This document shows, piece by piece, positions 7,241-14,240 of a DNA stretch of 14,734 nt. The first letter of the stretch is position 1. Every line of letters begins with the position of its first letter. The notes below the pieces were generated by a model. The model was not told where the DNA came from, did no database searches, and was given only the letters and a program-made list of their open reading frames with translations. This DNA is from an uncultured Parasphingopyxis sp. GTDB lineage: Bacteria; Pseudomonadota; Alphaproteobacteria; Sphingomonadales; Sphingomonadaceae. The stretch spans positions 1 through 14,734 of the forward strand of contig CAJQMX010000012.1 in NCBI GenBank assembly GCA_905479515.1, read 5' to 3'. Position numbers and translations under genes: made by a program.

Positions 7241-8083
7241 ATGAGTGGTAGTTCATATAACGGTTATAGCTGGCGGCAGAGGAACAAGATTCTGCTTGCC
7301 TATCATCGCGGTGAGGCTGGCCCTGACTTTACGCTGGCAGGGAAACCCTGCGGCTTATGTGGCGATCCTGACAGAGCTCCCGGTGAATGGCATTCGGAAG
7401 ATTATTCTGAACCATTCTCGTTTCAACCACCTGAGAGCTATCCGATGTGCAGATCCTGTCACAGCCGGATACATAAAAGGTTCAATGCGCCAGATGAAGA
7501 ATGGGAACTCTTCTGCCTTCATCTCGAGGCGGGTGGATTCGGTAATGAGTTTGTACCATTATACCCCAAGGCAACAAGACGCTCTGTGATCGAACAAATG
7601 CGTAATGGCTTCATACCAAAAGTTGACCCTATCCGGCCTTTGGATGATCGTTTGCGATGGTGGCGCAGCCTCACTCTCAACCCCGAATCTTTGGAAGCGC
7701 CTTGGGCAAGGCCAAGGCCGCTAAAAGCCCGTCCCAGCATCGTCGACTATGAAAATGCCATGGTCGCCATTGCTCTGAGCGCTAAAGAGCGGCGAATTCT
7801 GTCACTCCATGCTAATTCGGCTTTTCGCTCAGTCACTATGAGCAAAATCGCAGTTGAAGTGCTGAATAGTAAAAGCGCGTCAGCAGCTAACCTTATATAC
7901 GGTAAGCTTGCCCATAAAATCGCTGATGAACTCAATTGGGAAGTCGATCGGCGCGAAGATCAGACTCCAATATGGATGTCGGTCATTGCCGAAGGCTGGC
8001 AGCCCTCCCGGCGGCCTGAGTACGAATGGGTTATGATACCGTCACTGCAATCTGCTGTGCTGTCTGCCGAGTTTTCGGAATGA
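7241..8083 (+). CDS. HNH endonuclease-domain protein, candidate restriction enzyme
   Basis: This 280-residue protein has a zinc-finger-type HNH domain in its N-terminal third: CGLC at 37-40, WHSEDY at 50-55 with H51, and CRSCHSRIHKRF at 70-81 with C70, C73, H74 and H78. Two CxxC pairs hold the zinc, and the central His with the later His form the beta-beta-alpha-metal nuclease site. The C-terminal part (about 162-280) has no catalytic motif and ends in RRPEYEWVMIPSLQSAV, a Trp-rich tail I associate with specificity domains of HNH restriction proteins. It has no membrane segment. GGAG lies eight bases before the ATG. It stands beside a defence locus and a possible regulator, so an HNH restriction or modification-dependent nuclease is the most likely role; the target is unknown. 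Confidence 0.8.
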   Translation: MSGSSYNGYSWRQRNKILLAYHRGEAGPDFTLAGKPCGLCGDPDRAPGEWHSEDYSEPFSFQPPESYPMCRSCHSRIHKRFNAPDEEWELFCLHLEAGGFGNEFVPLYPKATRRSVIEQMRNGFIPKVDPIRPLDDRLRWWRSLTLNPESLEAPWARPRPLKARPSIVDYENAMVAIALSAKERRILSLHANSAFRSVTMSKIAVEVLNSKSASAANLIYGKLAHKIADELNWEVDRREDQTPIWMSVIAEGWQPSRRPEYEWVMIPSLQSAVLSAEFSE

Positions 8084-8221
8084 ACTTCGAAATCGGCGAC
8101 GAAAGTGCTTTGGGAACCGCTCCAATACGAGGGCATCCTTGTTGAACTGGTCGATCACGTCGATCAAGGAATCGAATTTTACCGGTTTCCTGAGAGCGAC
8201 GTCAGTCAGCTGAACCTCTAG
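8084..8221 (+). other. Open frame continuing past the HNH gene's stop codon
   Basis: After the TGA of the HNH gene the same frame stays open for 45 more codons and contains protein-like sequence (YEGILVELVDHVDQGIEF). It ends in TAG at 8219-8221, overlapping the 3' end of the convergent gene. It has no convincing start of its own apart from a GTG near 8106 without a clear Shine-Dalgarno. It could be a gene remnant, a former C-terminal extension or chance. Confidence 0.25.
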
Positions 8222-8517
8222 TCACCGGGTTTGTCTCCTTGAACCATGCGAAGGCGAAAAGCGGCACATTCTTGAGCCTGCTTGGAAAACTCAGTCGGGA
8301 ACTTCAAAACAGCTGCCTCAATGGTGTAGTCAAGTAGCCCGAGCCAGTGCAGTTTGGAAAACCCACTTTGGACGTCGCCGCTAATCACTAGGCGTGAAAT
8401 CGCATCGACGGTTCCGTGCCGTTGGCGCATACCAATGAATGTCGTCGGATAATATGCCTTTTGTGCCGAGACTGCTATCATCTCGTCTATAAAAGCCTCA
8501 AGCTCGATACTGGCCAT
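8218..8517 (-). CDS. Small helical protein of unknown function
   Basis: The product has 99 residues and a strong start: GGAG five bases before the ATG at 8517. The layout matches a small all-helical family I have seen in accessory regions: an N-terminal helix ending in an aromatic pair (KAYYPTTFIGM), a Gly-containing turn, GFSKLHWLGLLDYTIEAAVL in the middle, and a C-terminal helix. The family has no assigned function as far as I know. It is convergent with the HNH gene, with 134 bases between the two stops. It lies at the edge of the defence island, so mobile cargo or an accessory to a nuclease is plausible, but this rests on context alone. Confidence 0.7.
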   Translation of the reverse strand: MASIELEAFIDEMIAVSAQKAYYPTTFIGMRQRHGTVDAISRLVISGDVQSGFSKLHWLGLLDYTIEAAVLKFPTEFSKQAQECAAFRLRMVQGDKPGD

Positions 8518-8526
8518 AATTTCTCC

Positions 8527-8655
8527 ATGCTTCCCGCTGAATGTATAGAAGCGGTCCTGCTGCCTGCTGCTATCGGCGTTTTTGTCTCAGCATTGCTTAT
8601 TGGTTCGCTTTCGAGAAACCTGAAAGCCGAGCCAAAGCCGGTGCTCGCCACATGA
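8527..8655 (+). pseudogene. Probable 3' remnant of a membrane transporter (MFS-like)
   Basis: Forty-two codons read as a single hydrophobic helix (AVLLPAAIGVFVSALLIGSL) followed by a short charged tail (SRNLKAEPKPVLAT), the typical end of a twelve-helix MFS transporter. The rest of the transporter is missing: upstream bases belong to the opposite-strand gene that starts at 8517. Such transporters commonly sit beside aromatic-degradation genes, as here. The simplest reading is that arrival of the island removed the 5' part. A free-standing 42-residue membrane peptide cannot be excluded. Confidence 0.4.
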
Positions 8656-8742
8656 GACGCCAAAGATGGTCGCAACCGGGCAGCTTTTCCAGAATATTGG
8701 TACCGATGGCTTTATAGCCGATAGACAAAAAGATTGATTATG
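8654..8742 (+). repeat. Leader direct repeat, copy A (before the FAD monooxygenase)
   Basis: This 89-base stretch is about 89% identical to 10578-10667. The match begins at the stop codon of the upstream gene fragment and runs through the ATG of the monooxygenase to the shared ATGCGT. It includes a short stem GGCT/AGCC around TTAT (8708-8719). Where copy B has a Shine-Dalgarno (GAGAGGA), this copy has AAAAAGA. It probably holds a promoter or operator, but no consensus promoter is clear. Confidence 0.85.
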
Positions 8743-10563
8743 CGTGAGATTTGCGTTCCAGTTTTAATAGTAGGTGGTGGTGGTTGTGGCTTAGCGAGTT
8801 CGATCTTCCTCTCGCGATTGGGAATCGAATCTCTGCTAGTCGAAAAGCACATCACCCAATCTCCGATGCCTAAGGCGCGAGGCCTTAATCGTCGAACGAT
8901 AGAGATTTTTCGGCAATATGGTTTCGCCGATGCCGTTCTTGCAAAAGGTATCCCTGCAACTCATTTGCGCTCGATTCGCTACGCGACAAGTCTGGGTGGC
9001 GACGGCATTCACGACCGCAAAACGCTGTTTGAGATGAACGGCTTCCGCGAAGAGACTATAAAAGATTTGCTTGATGCGAGCCCTGTTCCGGGAACCTCGC
9101 TACCCCAAGTTCGACTTGAGCCACTTATGCGAGAATACGCTGAGAGCCTGAACGTCGGCAAATTGGAATTCGGAACGGAGTTCCTCCATCTCTCACAAAA
9201 TGAGTCAGAGGTGGTGGCTACCCTGCAAAACCGTCATACAGGTGAAAATTTCGTAGTTCGTTGCCAGTATTTGATAGCGGCAGATGCTGGAAAAACCGTT
9301 GGGCCCAACGTTGGCAATCGTTTCGAGGGGACGGGTGAACTTGCCGAAATGGTAACCATCTATTTCAAGGCCGATCTCTCCGAATATATTGATAGCGATT
9401 ATCTTGTTTCCTACTGGTTCGCTAATCCAGATGGCGATCCCTCTTCGTGGGGCAGCGGTGTGCTTGGAAAACTTGGTCCCAATAATTTCGGGCGAGATTC
9501 CGAAGAGTGGATGTTTCATTTCAATACCGAAAAAGTCGATGGTAAACTGCCGGATACCGCGACTTTGATTGATCAGGTTCGGGATCTTCTCAAAATCCCC
9601 GGCCTGCAAATGGAAGTTCTCGGAACAAGTTTATGGGTAGTGGCAGGTCAACTGGCTGATCGATATAATTTTGGTCGCGTTTTTCTCGCCGGAGACGCTG
9701 CTCACCGTCATACGCCGACGACGGGGCTGGGTCTGAATTCGGCTGTTCACGACGCCCATAATCTTTGCTGGAAAATTGCGGCCATACTGAAAAAGCAGGC
9801 TCACCCGAAACTGCTTGATACCTATGAAAGCGAGCGTCGACCAGTGGCCAAACGCAATGTCGACTGGGCGTTATTTACATGGAGTAATCATGCCCAAACG
9901 GCGGCCGCCATTGGTCTAGATCCTGCTGATCCAGCCAGAAGTCGTGCAAATTTCGAAGCTTTGCTTGCGCCGGGGTTTGACGGAGAGGCTCGACGCGCCC
10001 GATTCCGTGATGCCATGCAAACACACCGTACAGAATGGCAAGCGGCAGATCTCGATCTTGGTTTCGTCTATTCCGAAGGAGCGCTAGTACCTGACGGGAC
10101 CGCAGCGCCCGATTCCGATCCCTATGGTCATCTGTACCAGCCATCTGCGCGCCCGGGGTCCCGTCTCCCACATAGCTGGCTTGAACTTGGAGTCGGAACG
10201 GTCTCATCTCTCGATGCAATTAAACCTGATAGCTACACTCTGTTTATTACGGCTGACGAGGAACGTTGGAAAGCAGCGATCCTCGTTGCGGACTCGCAAC
10301 GCTTTCCAGTGAATGTCGTTTCGCTTGACGAAACTGCCGACCCAGACGGCAAATTCCGCGCTCTTTGCAAACTGGAGGCCGGTGGCGCTTTGTTGGTCCG
10401 CCCTGATCAACATGTTGCATGGCGCAGTTGTAGCGAACCTGAGGACATAGGTGCGACGTTTGAGGACATTCTCGGCAGACTGGCTTGTCCTACTGTCGAC
10501 CTGATTGCACAACGCGCAAGTGTAAAGCCTGCGCTCAATTACGCTACCTACGAGACTATCTGA
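8740..10563 (+). CDS. FAD-dependent aromatic-ring monooxygenase (TfdB/MhpA-like)
   Basis: This 607-residue flavoprotein hydroxylase of the phenol-hydroxylase-like class A family would use NAD(P)H and O2 to hydroxylate a phenolic ring. The N-terminal FAD-binding motif is VGGGGCGLAS at 11-20. The second FAD motif, FLAGDAAHRHTPTTGLGLNS at 315-334, is complete. The C-terminal thioredoxin-like domain (from about 435) carries YQPSARPGSRLPHSWLELG, shared with chlorophenol and phenol hydroxylases. The mid-protein NAD(P)H/FAD motif, normally a DG pair, reads YLIAADAGKT at 177-186, so Ala stands where Gly is usual. The ATG at 8740 is chosen over the in-frame TTG at 8734 because the duplicated leader ends there. 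It is followed by copy B of the leader, a dehydrogenase and an ABM protein, consistent with an aromatic-degradation operon. Substrate is not determined. Confidence 0.9.
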   Translation: MREICVPVLIVGGGGCGLASSIFLSRLGIESLLVEKHITQSPMPKARGLNRRTIEIFRQYGFADAVLAKGIPATHLRSIRYATSLGGDGIHDRKTLFEMNGFREETIKDLLDASPVPGTSLPQVRLEPLMREYAESLNVGKLEFGTEFLHLSQNESEVVATLQNRHTGENFVVRCQYLIAADAGKTVGPNVGNRFEGTGELAEMVTIYFKADLSEYIDSDYLVSYWFANPDGDPSSWGSGVLGKLGPNNFGRDSEEWMFHFNTEKVDGKLPDTATLIDQVRDLLKIPGLQMEVLGTSLWVVAGQLADRYNFGRVFLAGDAAHRHTPTTGLGLNSAVHDAHNLCWKIAAILKKQAHPKLLDTYESERRPVAKRNVDWALFTWSNHAQTAAAIGLDPADPARSRANFEALLAPGFDGEARRARFRDAMQTHRTEWQAADLDLGFVYSEGALVPDGTAAPDSDPYGHLYQPSARPGSRLPHSWLELGVGTVSSLDAIKPDSYTLFITADEERWKAAILVADSQRFPVNVVSLDETADPDGKFRALCKLEAGGALLVRPDQHVAWRSCSEPEDIGATFEDILGRLACPTVDLIAQRASVKPALNYATYETI

Positions 10564-10577
10564 GTTCCACCTATCAA

Positions 10578-10667
10578 GAGATGCCAAAGATGGTCGTAGC
10601 CGGGCAGCTTTGCCAGAATATTTGTTACCAATGGCTTTATAGCCGATAGACGAGAGGATTGATTATG
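10578..10667 (+). repeat. Leader direct repeat, copy B (before the dehydrogenase)
   Basis: This is the second copy of the leader. It begins 15 bases after the monooxygenase stop and ends at the dehydrogenase ATG, so it makes up nearly the whole intergenic space. Against copy A there are about nine substitutions and one inserted T in the ATATTTGTTACC segment. This copy retains GAGAGGA seven bases before the ATG. Confidence 0.85.
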
Positions 10668-11420
10668 CGTTTGAAAAACAAAGTCGCAATTATTAGCGGC
10701 GGCAGCGGCGGATTTGGTTCTGCAGCCGCCCGAATCTTCGCATCCGAAGGGGCCTGCGTAGTCATCGCAGATCTTGTCGAGGATGCCGGGGCAGATTTGG
10801 TCAAGGAAATTTGCGAAGCCGGCGGGCAAGCTGAATTTTTCAAGATTGATGTTACGCAGCCCGCTGAATGGGAAGCGCTTGTTGCCCACACCGTTGAAAG
10901 CTTTGGAAAGCTCGACATTCTCATCAACAATGCCGGAATCAGTCATTTGGGAATGACCGATCCCATGGCCATCGATGGCTGGAAAAAACTCATGGACGTC
11001 AATGCAAACAGTGTCTTCTATGGCACGCGAGCGGCGATTCCGGCGATGATCGAAGCCGGCGGAGGATCAATAGTGAACGTATCTTCCGTATACGGAATAT
11101 TGGGCTCGCGTGGACACTCGGGATATAATGCATCAAAAGGGGCTGTTCGGACGCTGACCAAAGCTACCGCGGTTTCCTATGGTTCCAAGGGCATTCGGGC
11201 AAATTCGGTGCATCCTGGTGTCATGCAGCCAATGCAGGCCGGGGGTACGGTCGACGAACGCATCCTGACGATGCGCAATCAGTTTGCAAAGACCACGCCG
11301 CTCGGGCGGTTGGGACAACCGTCTGACGTTGCCAACGCCATGCTGTTTCTGGCTTCCGATGAATCAAGCTATATCACCGGGGTGGAACTCGCCATCGACG
11401 GCGGCCTGATGGCGCAATAG
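10665..11420 (+). CDS. Short-chain dehydrogenase/reductase (classical SDR)
   Basis: This 251-residue oxidoreductase has the complete classical SDR pattern. The cofactor glycine motif is SGGSGGFG at 11-18. D36 at the end of the second strand (VVIADL) favours NAD(H) over NADP(H). NNAG is at 88-91, and the catalytic set is N113, S141, Y154 and K158 (YNASK). The C-terminus PLGRLGQPSDVANAMLFLAS followed by ITGVELAIDGG is typical. GAGAGGA before the ATG at 10665 supports this start over the TTG at 10659. It is followed nine bases later by the ABM gene. In context it would oxidise an alcohol or dihydrodiol-type intermediate of the aromatic compound handled by the monooxygenase, but the substrate cannot be read from the sequence. 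Confidence 0.92.
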   Translation: MRLKNKVAIISGGSGGFGSAAARIFASEGACVVIADLVEDAGADLVKEICEAGGQAEFFKIDVTQPAEWEALVAHTVESFGKLDILINNAGISHLGMTDPMAIDGWKKLMDVNANSVFYGTRAAIPAMIEAGGGSIVNVSSVYGILGSRGHSGYNASKGAVRTLTKATAVSYGSKGIRANSVHPGVMQPMQAGGTVDERILTMRNQFAKTTPLGRLGQPSDVANAMLFLASDESSYITGVELAIDGGLMAQ

Positions 11421-11429
11421 GAGGAAAAT

Positions 11430-11771
11430 ATGAGCGACAAAATATTGATGTTGATTGAGTCCGATATCCTTCCCGGAAAGGAAGCTGAACTGCGCAAGCT
11501 GGTGAGCGAACTCACACAGCATGTTGCGGCCACCGAGCCGGGCACCTTGCGCTATGACTGGTTCATCAACAGCGACACCCAAAAATTGCGGCTGGTGGAA
11601 GAATATGACTCGATGCAGTCGGCAATTTTTCACGGTACCAATTACAAGGAATTCAGGATCAAGCTGGACGATCTCCGCGTTGTGACAAGACGTACGATTT
11701 GTGGAAATCTATCGGACGAGACCAAGGCCATGCTTAAACCGCTCAACCCGGAATATTTCGACAGCCTGTAG
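11430..11771 (+). CDS. ABM-domain protein (putative quinol monooxygenase family)
   Basis: This 113-residue protein matches the small ABM ferredoxin-like fold: strand-helix with the opening ILMLIESDILPGKEAELRKL, then TEPGTLRYDWF and LRLVEEYDSMQSAIFH. Members are dimers; some oxidise quinols without cofactor and others act as accessory or degradative enzymes. AGGAGG lies just ahead of the ATG and only nine bases separate it from the dehydrogenase stop, so the two are co-transcribed. A C-terminal tail of about 25 residues extends beyond the core fold. The likely role is oxidation of a quinol formed by the upstream monooxygenase, inferred from family and operon position. Confidence 0.82.
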   Translation: MSDKILMLIESDILPGKEAELRKLVSELTQHVAATEPGTLRYDWFINSDTQKLRLVEEYDSMQSAIFHGTNYKEFRIKLDDLRVVTRRTICGNLSDETKAMLKPLNPEYFDSL

Positions 11772-12177
11772 CTCGAAAAGCTTATCGCTTTCGGTTACAT
11801 TGGCCAGGAAGAACGCGGATTGCGATCCGTTGCAAGCATATGTTGGTGTCATGGGCCGACCATCGGGATGACACTGTGACACCAACAGCAACGCTCTTGC
11901 AAACAAGGAAGTGCGGTGGTTTATCTGCAATAGGCTAAAGACTGCGCTTGGACTCGAGCGAGGAAATATACCTGATTTAGGCTTATAGTCGCACTGCTCG
12001 AAAATGCTCATGAAATTGCCGTGCCACGCCAGCCTCACAAATATGAGCAAGCGCTAATTTCTCAACCAATTACCAGTGATTTAGCGGACATATATCGGGA
12101 TATTAGGATCGCCCCTATCTTGTTCCCGCATTTGAAAAAAACAGAGACGGTTTGCCGAAAGTTCCATTCCTGCAATT
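11772..12177. other. Intergenic stretch between the catabolic operon and the decayed region
   Basis: About 400 bases hold no gene I can support. Besides the long inverted repeat at 11841-11887, an imperfect hairpin CGAAAAGC/GCTTTCG lies right after the ABM stop (about 11774-11793) but has no T-run. A GTG-initiated frame of 64 codons (12021-12215) has no Shine-Dalgarno and overlaps the crotonase fragment; I do not count it as a gene. Confidence 0.4.
11841..11887. repeat. Long-arm inverted repeat downstream of the catabolic operon
   Basis: TGTTGGTGTCA (11841-11851) and TGACACCAACA (11877-11887) are perfect 11-base inverted copies with a 25-base centre. A second TGACAC (11869-11874) in the centre could pair alternatively with the left arm. 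There is no T-run, so a rho-independent terminator is unlikely. A regulator site or a recombination remnant are the alternatives. Confidence 0.6.
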
Positions 12178-12531
12178 TTATCGGCCAGTATAAACAGGTG
12201 GTCGTTTCTGCTTGAACGCTTCCACGCCTTCGCGGAAATCGGCCGTGCGGCCCAGGATTACCTGGTTGCGGTCCTCCAGCGCGATCGCGGCTTCAAAACT
12301 AAGCGCATCGAGATTGGTGTTGAAACATTGCTTGGTTAGCCGCAGTCCCAGCGGCGCTGTGGCAAGCATTGCATCCGCTATGCGTTTACCCGCTGCTTCG
12401 AGCTCATCCATCTCTGTAACCTGTGACACCAACCCCAGCGCCAGCGCGCGTTCGGCGGAAACATCGCAGCCGGTAAACAGCATTTCTGGTAGGCCTTTGC
12501 CGCATTCTGTGTGGCCGATCAGGCGGTGCAT
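12178..12531 (-). pseudogene. 3' half of an enoyl-CoA hydratase/isomerase (crotonase) gene
   Basis: From HRLIGHTECGKGLPEMLFTG to the stop after RPPVYTGR this frame is a clear crotonase C-terminus: the AERALALGLVSQV block, ATAPLGLRLTKQ, FEAAIALEDRNQ and FREGVEAFKQKRP occur in the family's order. Intact crotonases have about 260 residues; only about 117 remain. The N-terminal half, with the oxyanion-hole glycines and both catalytic glutamates, is absent. Upstream of the break the sequence belongs to a dehydrogenase fragment in another frame. The frame does extend to an ATG at 12567, so a short protein could still be made, but not an active hydratase. Confidence 0.85.
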
Positions 12532-12771
12532 CCGCCGTCCAATGAAATGCCCGTGCTCGTAATCCATGATGCTTGATCGGACAAGAGGACCAATACCGCC
12601 GCAGTGATTTCGTCGGATATGCCGATGCGGCGGAGTGGGTGCAGCTTATCATAATCGGAGCTGCGCCAGCGACACCTTTAAATCGGCCGAGATTTCTTCT
12701 ACCGCTGGGGTGGCACTGGGTTCAATCTGGACCAGCAGGCCAGACTGGCAACCATAATATTGAGTGTCCAT
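12519..12771 (-). pseudogene. 3' fragment of a second short-chain dehydrogenase, frameshifted
   Basis: Reading leftward from about 12650, one frame gives YDKLHPLRRIGISDEITAAV, then LVLLSDQASWITSTGISLDGG and the stop after CTA (12519-12521). This is the standard SDR C-terminus. A second frame from an ATG at 12771 to a TGA at 12649-12651 (40 codons, with EPSATPAVEEISADLKVSLA) could be the preceding part, displaced by a frameshift; that link is weaker. The catalytic YxxxK and cofactor motifs are missing. The end of this gene runs directly into the crotonase fragment. Confidence 0.7.
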
Positions 12772-13443
12772 GATCAACTCTCAACAAGAATCCCGGATCG
12801 TAAGAACCGGTCTGGCGATATGGTCGAACGCCTATATCCTGCTTTCGTTCACGGCATTATTCTGGGCGGGCAACAGTATTGTGGGGCGGGCGGCGCGGGA
12901 CCTGATCCCTCCTGCAACCCTGTCATTCTGGCGCTGGAGCCTGGCATTATTGCGCGGGGAAACGCCGCCGCCCTGATGAACTTCAATCTTAATCAGGGCG
13001 ATGCGACGATCGCTTTTGCCGTCCTGCTTTGGTCGATTTATACCGTGATGCTCCGCCATCGTCCGACTGTTCATCCGCTGAGCTTTCTTGCGGCAACGCT
13101 GGTCATCGGTCTGATGGTTATCGCCCCATTTTATGCCACGGAAATCGCCGGCGGACGCTTGATAAAAGCATCGCGCGAAAGCGCGCTGGCTATCGGTTAT
13201 GTCGCAATCTTTCCGTCTTTCTTCGCCTATCTTTTCTTCAATCGCGGAGTCGAACTCATCGGGGCGACCGCCACCGGCCAGTTTCTGAATATCATGCCGA
13301 TCATGGGAGCTGGGCTAGCCATGCTGTTTCTGGGGGAGCAGCTACATGTCTTTCATATCACGGGCATCGCGCTTATATTTGCGGGAATATTCGTGGCCGG
13401 GAAAGCCACCTTGGCTTCATCCCTGACCAGGGGTAAAGACTAG
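12770..13443 (+). pseudogene. EamA/DMT-family transporter gene with internal deletion and frameshift
   Basis: The first frame from the ATG at 12770 encodes a typical start of a ten-helix drug/metabolite exporter (AYILLSFTALFWAGNSIVGR, then IPPATLSFWRWSLALL) and stops at 12976 after about 68 codons. A different frame resumes at about 12945 with IIARGNAAALMNFNLNQGDA and continues through the entire second EamA repeat to 13443. An intact member has about 300 residues with two repeats; here roughly 70-80 residues covering most of the first repeat are missing at a junction near 12945-12955. The second repeat is well preserved, so the loss may be recent. A GTG at 12764 is an alternative start. Confidence 0.8.
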
Positions 13444-13705
13444 CGCTGACGGCCCGAATAGCAGCCCCCACAATCATCGCTATATTCCACCATCTTGTCA
13501 TATATCCCGAGCAGAATCTGCACCGGGGCGACAGAACCAGCCGCAAGGATTCCGTCACCCGGTGTCGGAAAGCAGACACAGCCGGTCCGGTCTATACCGC
13601 TTCGATACGTGCGATCTGATCCTTGATCGACAATCCAAATCGGTCGGACAGGAGCTGCCGGAGGAGGTGGGAATCGGCAGCACCTGCCCTGCGGACCAAA
13701 AGCGG
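13444..13705. other. Stretch with no supported gene
   Basis: About 260 bases between the transporter remnant and the small basic protein gene. On the minus strand a frame ending at 13440-13442 stays open for over 100 codons (with GIYDKMVEYSDDCGGCYSG at its end), but it has no start codon before a Met close to its C-terminus. It may be part of a decayed gene. Confidence 0.3.
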
Positions 13706-13852
13706 CTAGGCCATTTTTGCTTGTCGCGATTTCATCTTGCCGGGCATTTTCCTGTGGAGCGCACCGGCTACGCTATTATCCACTTCGGAAATCACCTTTT
13801 GCTTCTTGGGCTTTCTCGGTTCGCGGTTTCCTGATTTATTCTTCTTTCCCAT
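13706..13852 (-). CDS. Very small basic protein (48 residues)
   Basis: A short gene starts at an ATG with AGGA seven bases upstream and ends at TAG. The N-terminal half is strongly basic (MGKKNKSGNREPRKPKKQKV), and the C-terminus repeats short Lys/Met motifs (RKMPGKMKSRQAKM). The SGNRE.RKPKK opening resembles tiny conserved hypothetical proteins that I associate with alphaproteobacteria; no function is known to me. Such a charge pattern suits nucleic-acid or ribosome binding and probably intrinsic disorder. It stands alone in a gene-poor stretch. Confidence 0.6.
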   Translation of the reverse strand: MGKKNKSGNREPRKPKKQKVISEVDNSVAGALHRKMPGKMKSRQAKMA

Positions 13853-14081
13853 TTCATTATCCTGTCGATTACGTTCATATCAAAGAGCCGCTGGCTCCTG
13901 CGGATATGCGCCTGACCCGGACGGCAACGCCATAATCCGGATCAGGCCAGAGCAATCGGTTCGGGTGGATAAGATCGTATTTTTCTGTAGTTCATTGTTG
14001 ATAACTCCAGCATCAAGTCGGAAGCCATTCACTCGTCGGTGATCGCTGCCCGAGATTCAGCCTTTCTCCTCATCGCCTGCA

Positions 14082-14240
14082 TCACATATTCATGCTCGTC
14101 TGGATCAGGGCGATGATCGAGACGGTGATGGAAACCGCGAATATGCCACAGATGGCACGAAATTGACCTTCGCTAAGTGAAGGAGTCCGTGAAGAAATCT
14201 GCGCAGCATGATTCCGATGTGCTGCTATATCCTGTATCAT
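14082..14240 (-). CDS. Candidate small single-helix membrane protein (52 residues)
   Basis: The ATG at 14240 is preceded by AGGA at eight bases. The first 28 residues are polar (MIQDIAAHRNHAAQ, then SSRTPSLSEGQF), followed by one hydrophobic helix, ICGIFAVSITVSIIALIQT, ending close to the C-terminus. That is the layout of small inner-membrane proteins. A 17-codon frame (MQAMRRKAESRAAITDE) begins in the stop codon as TGATG, which would be coupled if real. No family is recognised. It could be a chance frame, but the Shine-Dalgarno and clean helix support it. Confidence 0.4.
   Translation of the reverse strand: MIQDIAAHRNHAAQISSRTPSLSEGQFRAICGIFAVSITVSIIALIQTSMNM

Noticed and set aside
8084..8221. 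Possible Cas2- or VapD-like fragment after the HNH gene
   Set aside because: ELVDHVDQGIEFYRF vaguely recalls Cas2, but no start, no CRISPR repeats and no other cas gene are present in the window.
10204..10946. Leftward frames of 97-132 codons across the monooxygenase/dehydrogenase junction
   Set aside because: They are antisense to two well-supported genes and to the repeat; none carries a motif or a ribosome-binding site.
11709..12050. 113-codon leftward frame with LLVSQ resembling the crotonase block LGLVSQV
   Set aside because: Similarity is limited to five residues, much of the frame lies antisense to the ABM gene, and there is no further crotonase pattern.
13860..13990. DPDGNAI on the plus strand, suggestive of a glyoxalase/VOC C-terminus
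   Set aside because: The match is only about seven residues, the surrounding sequence does not fit the family and there is no upstream domain.
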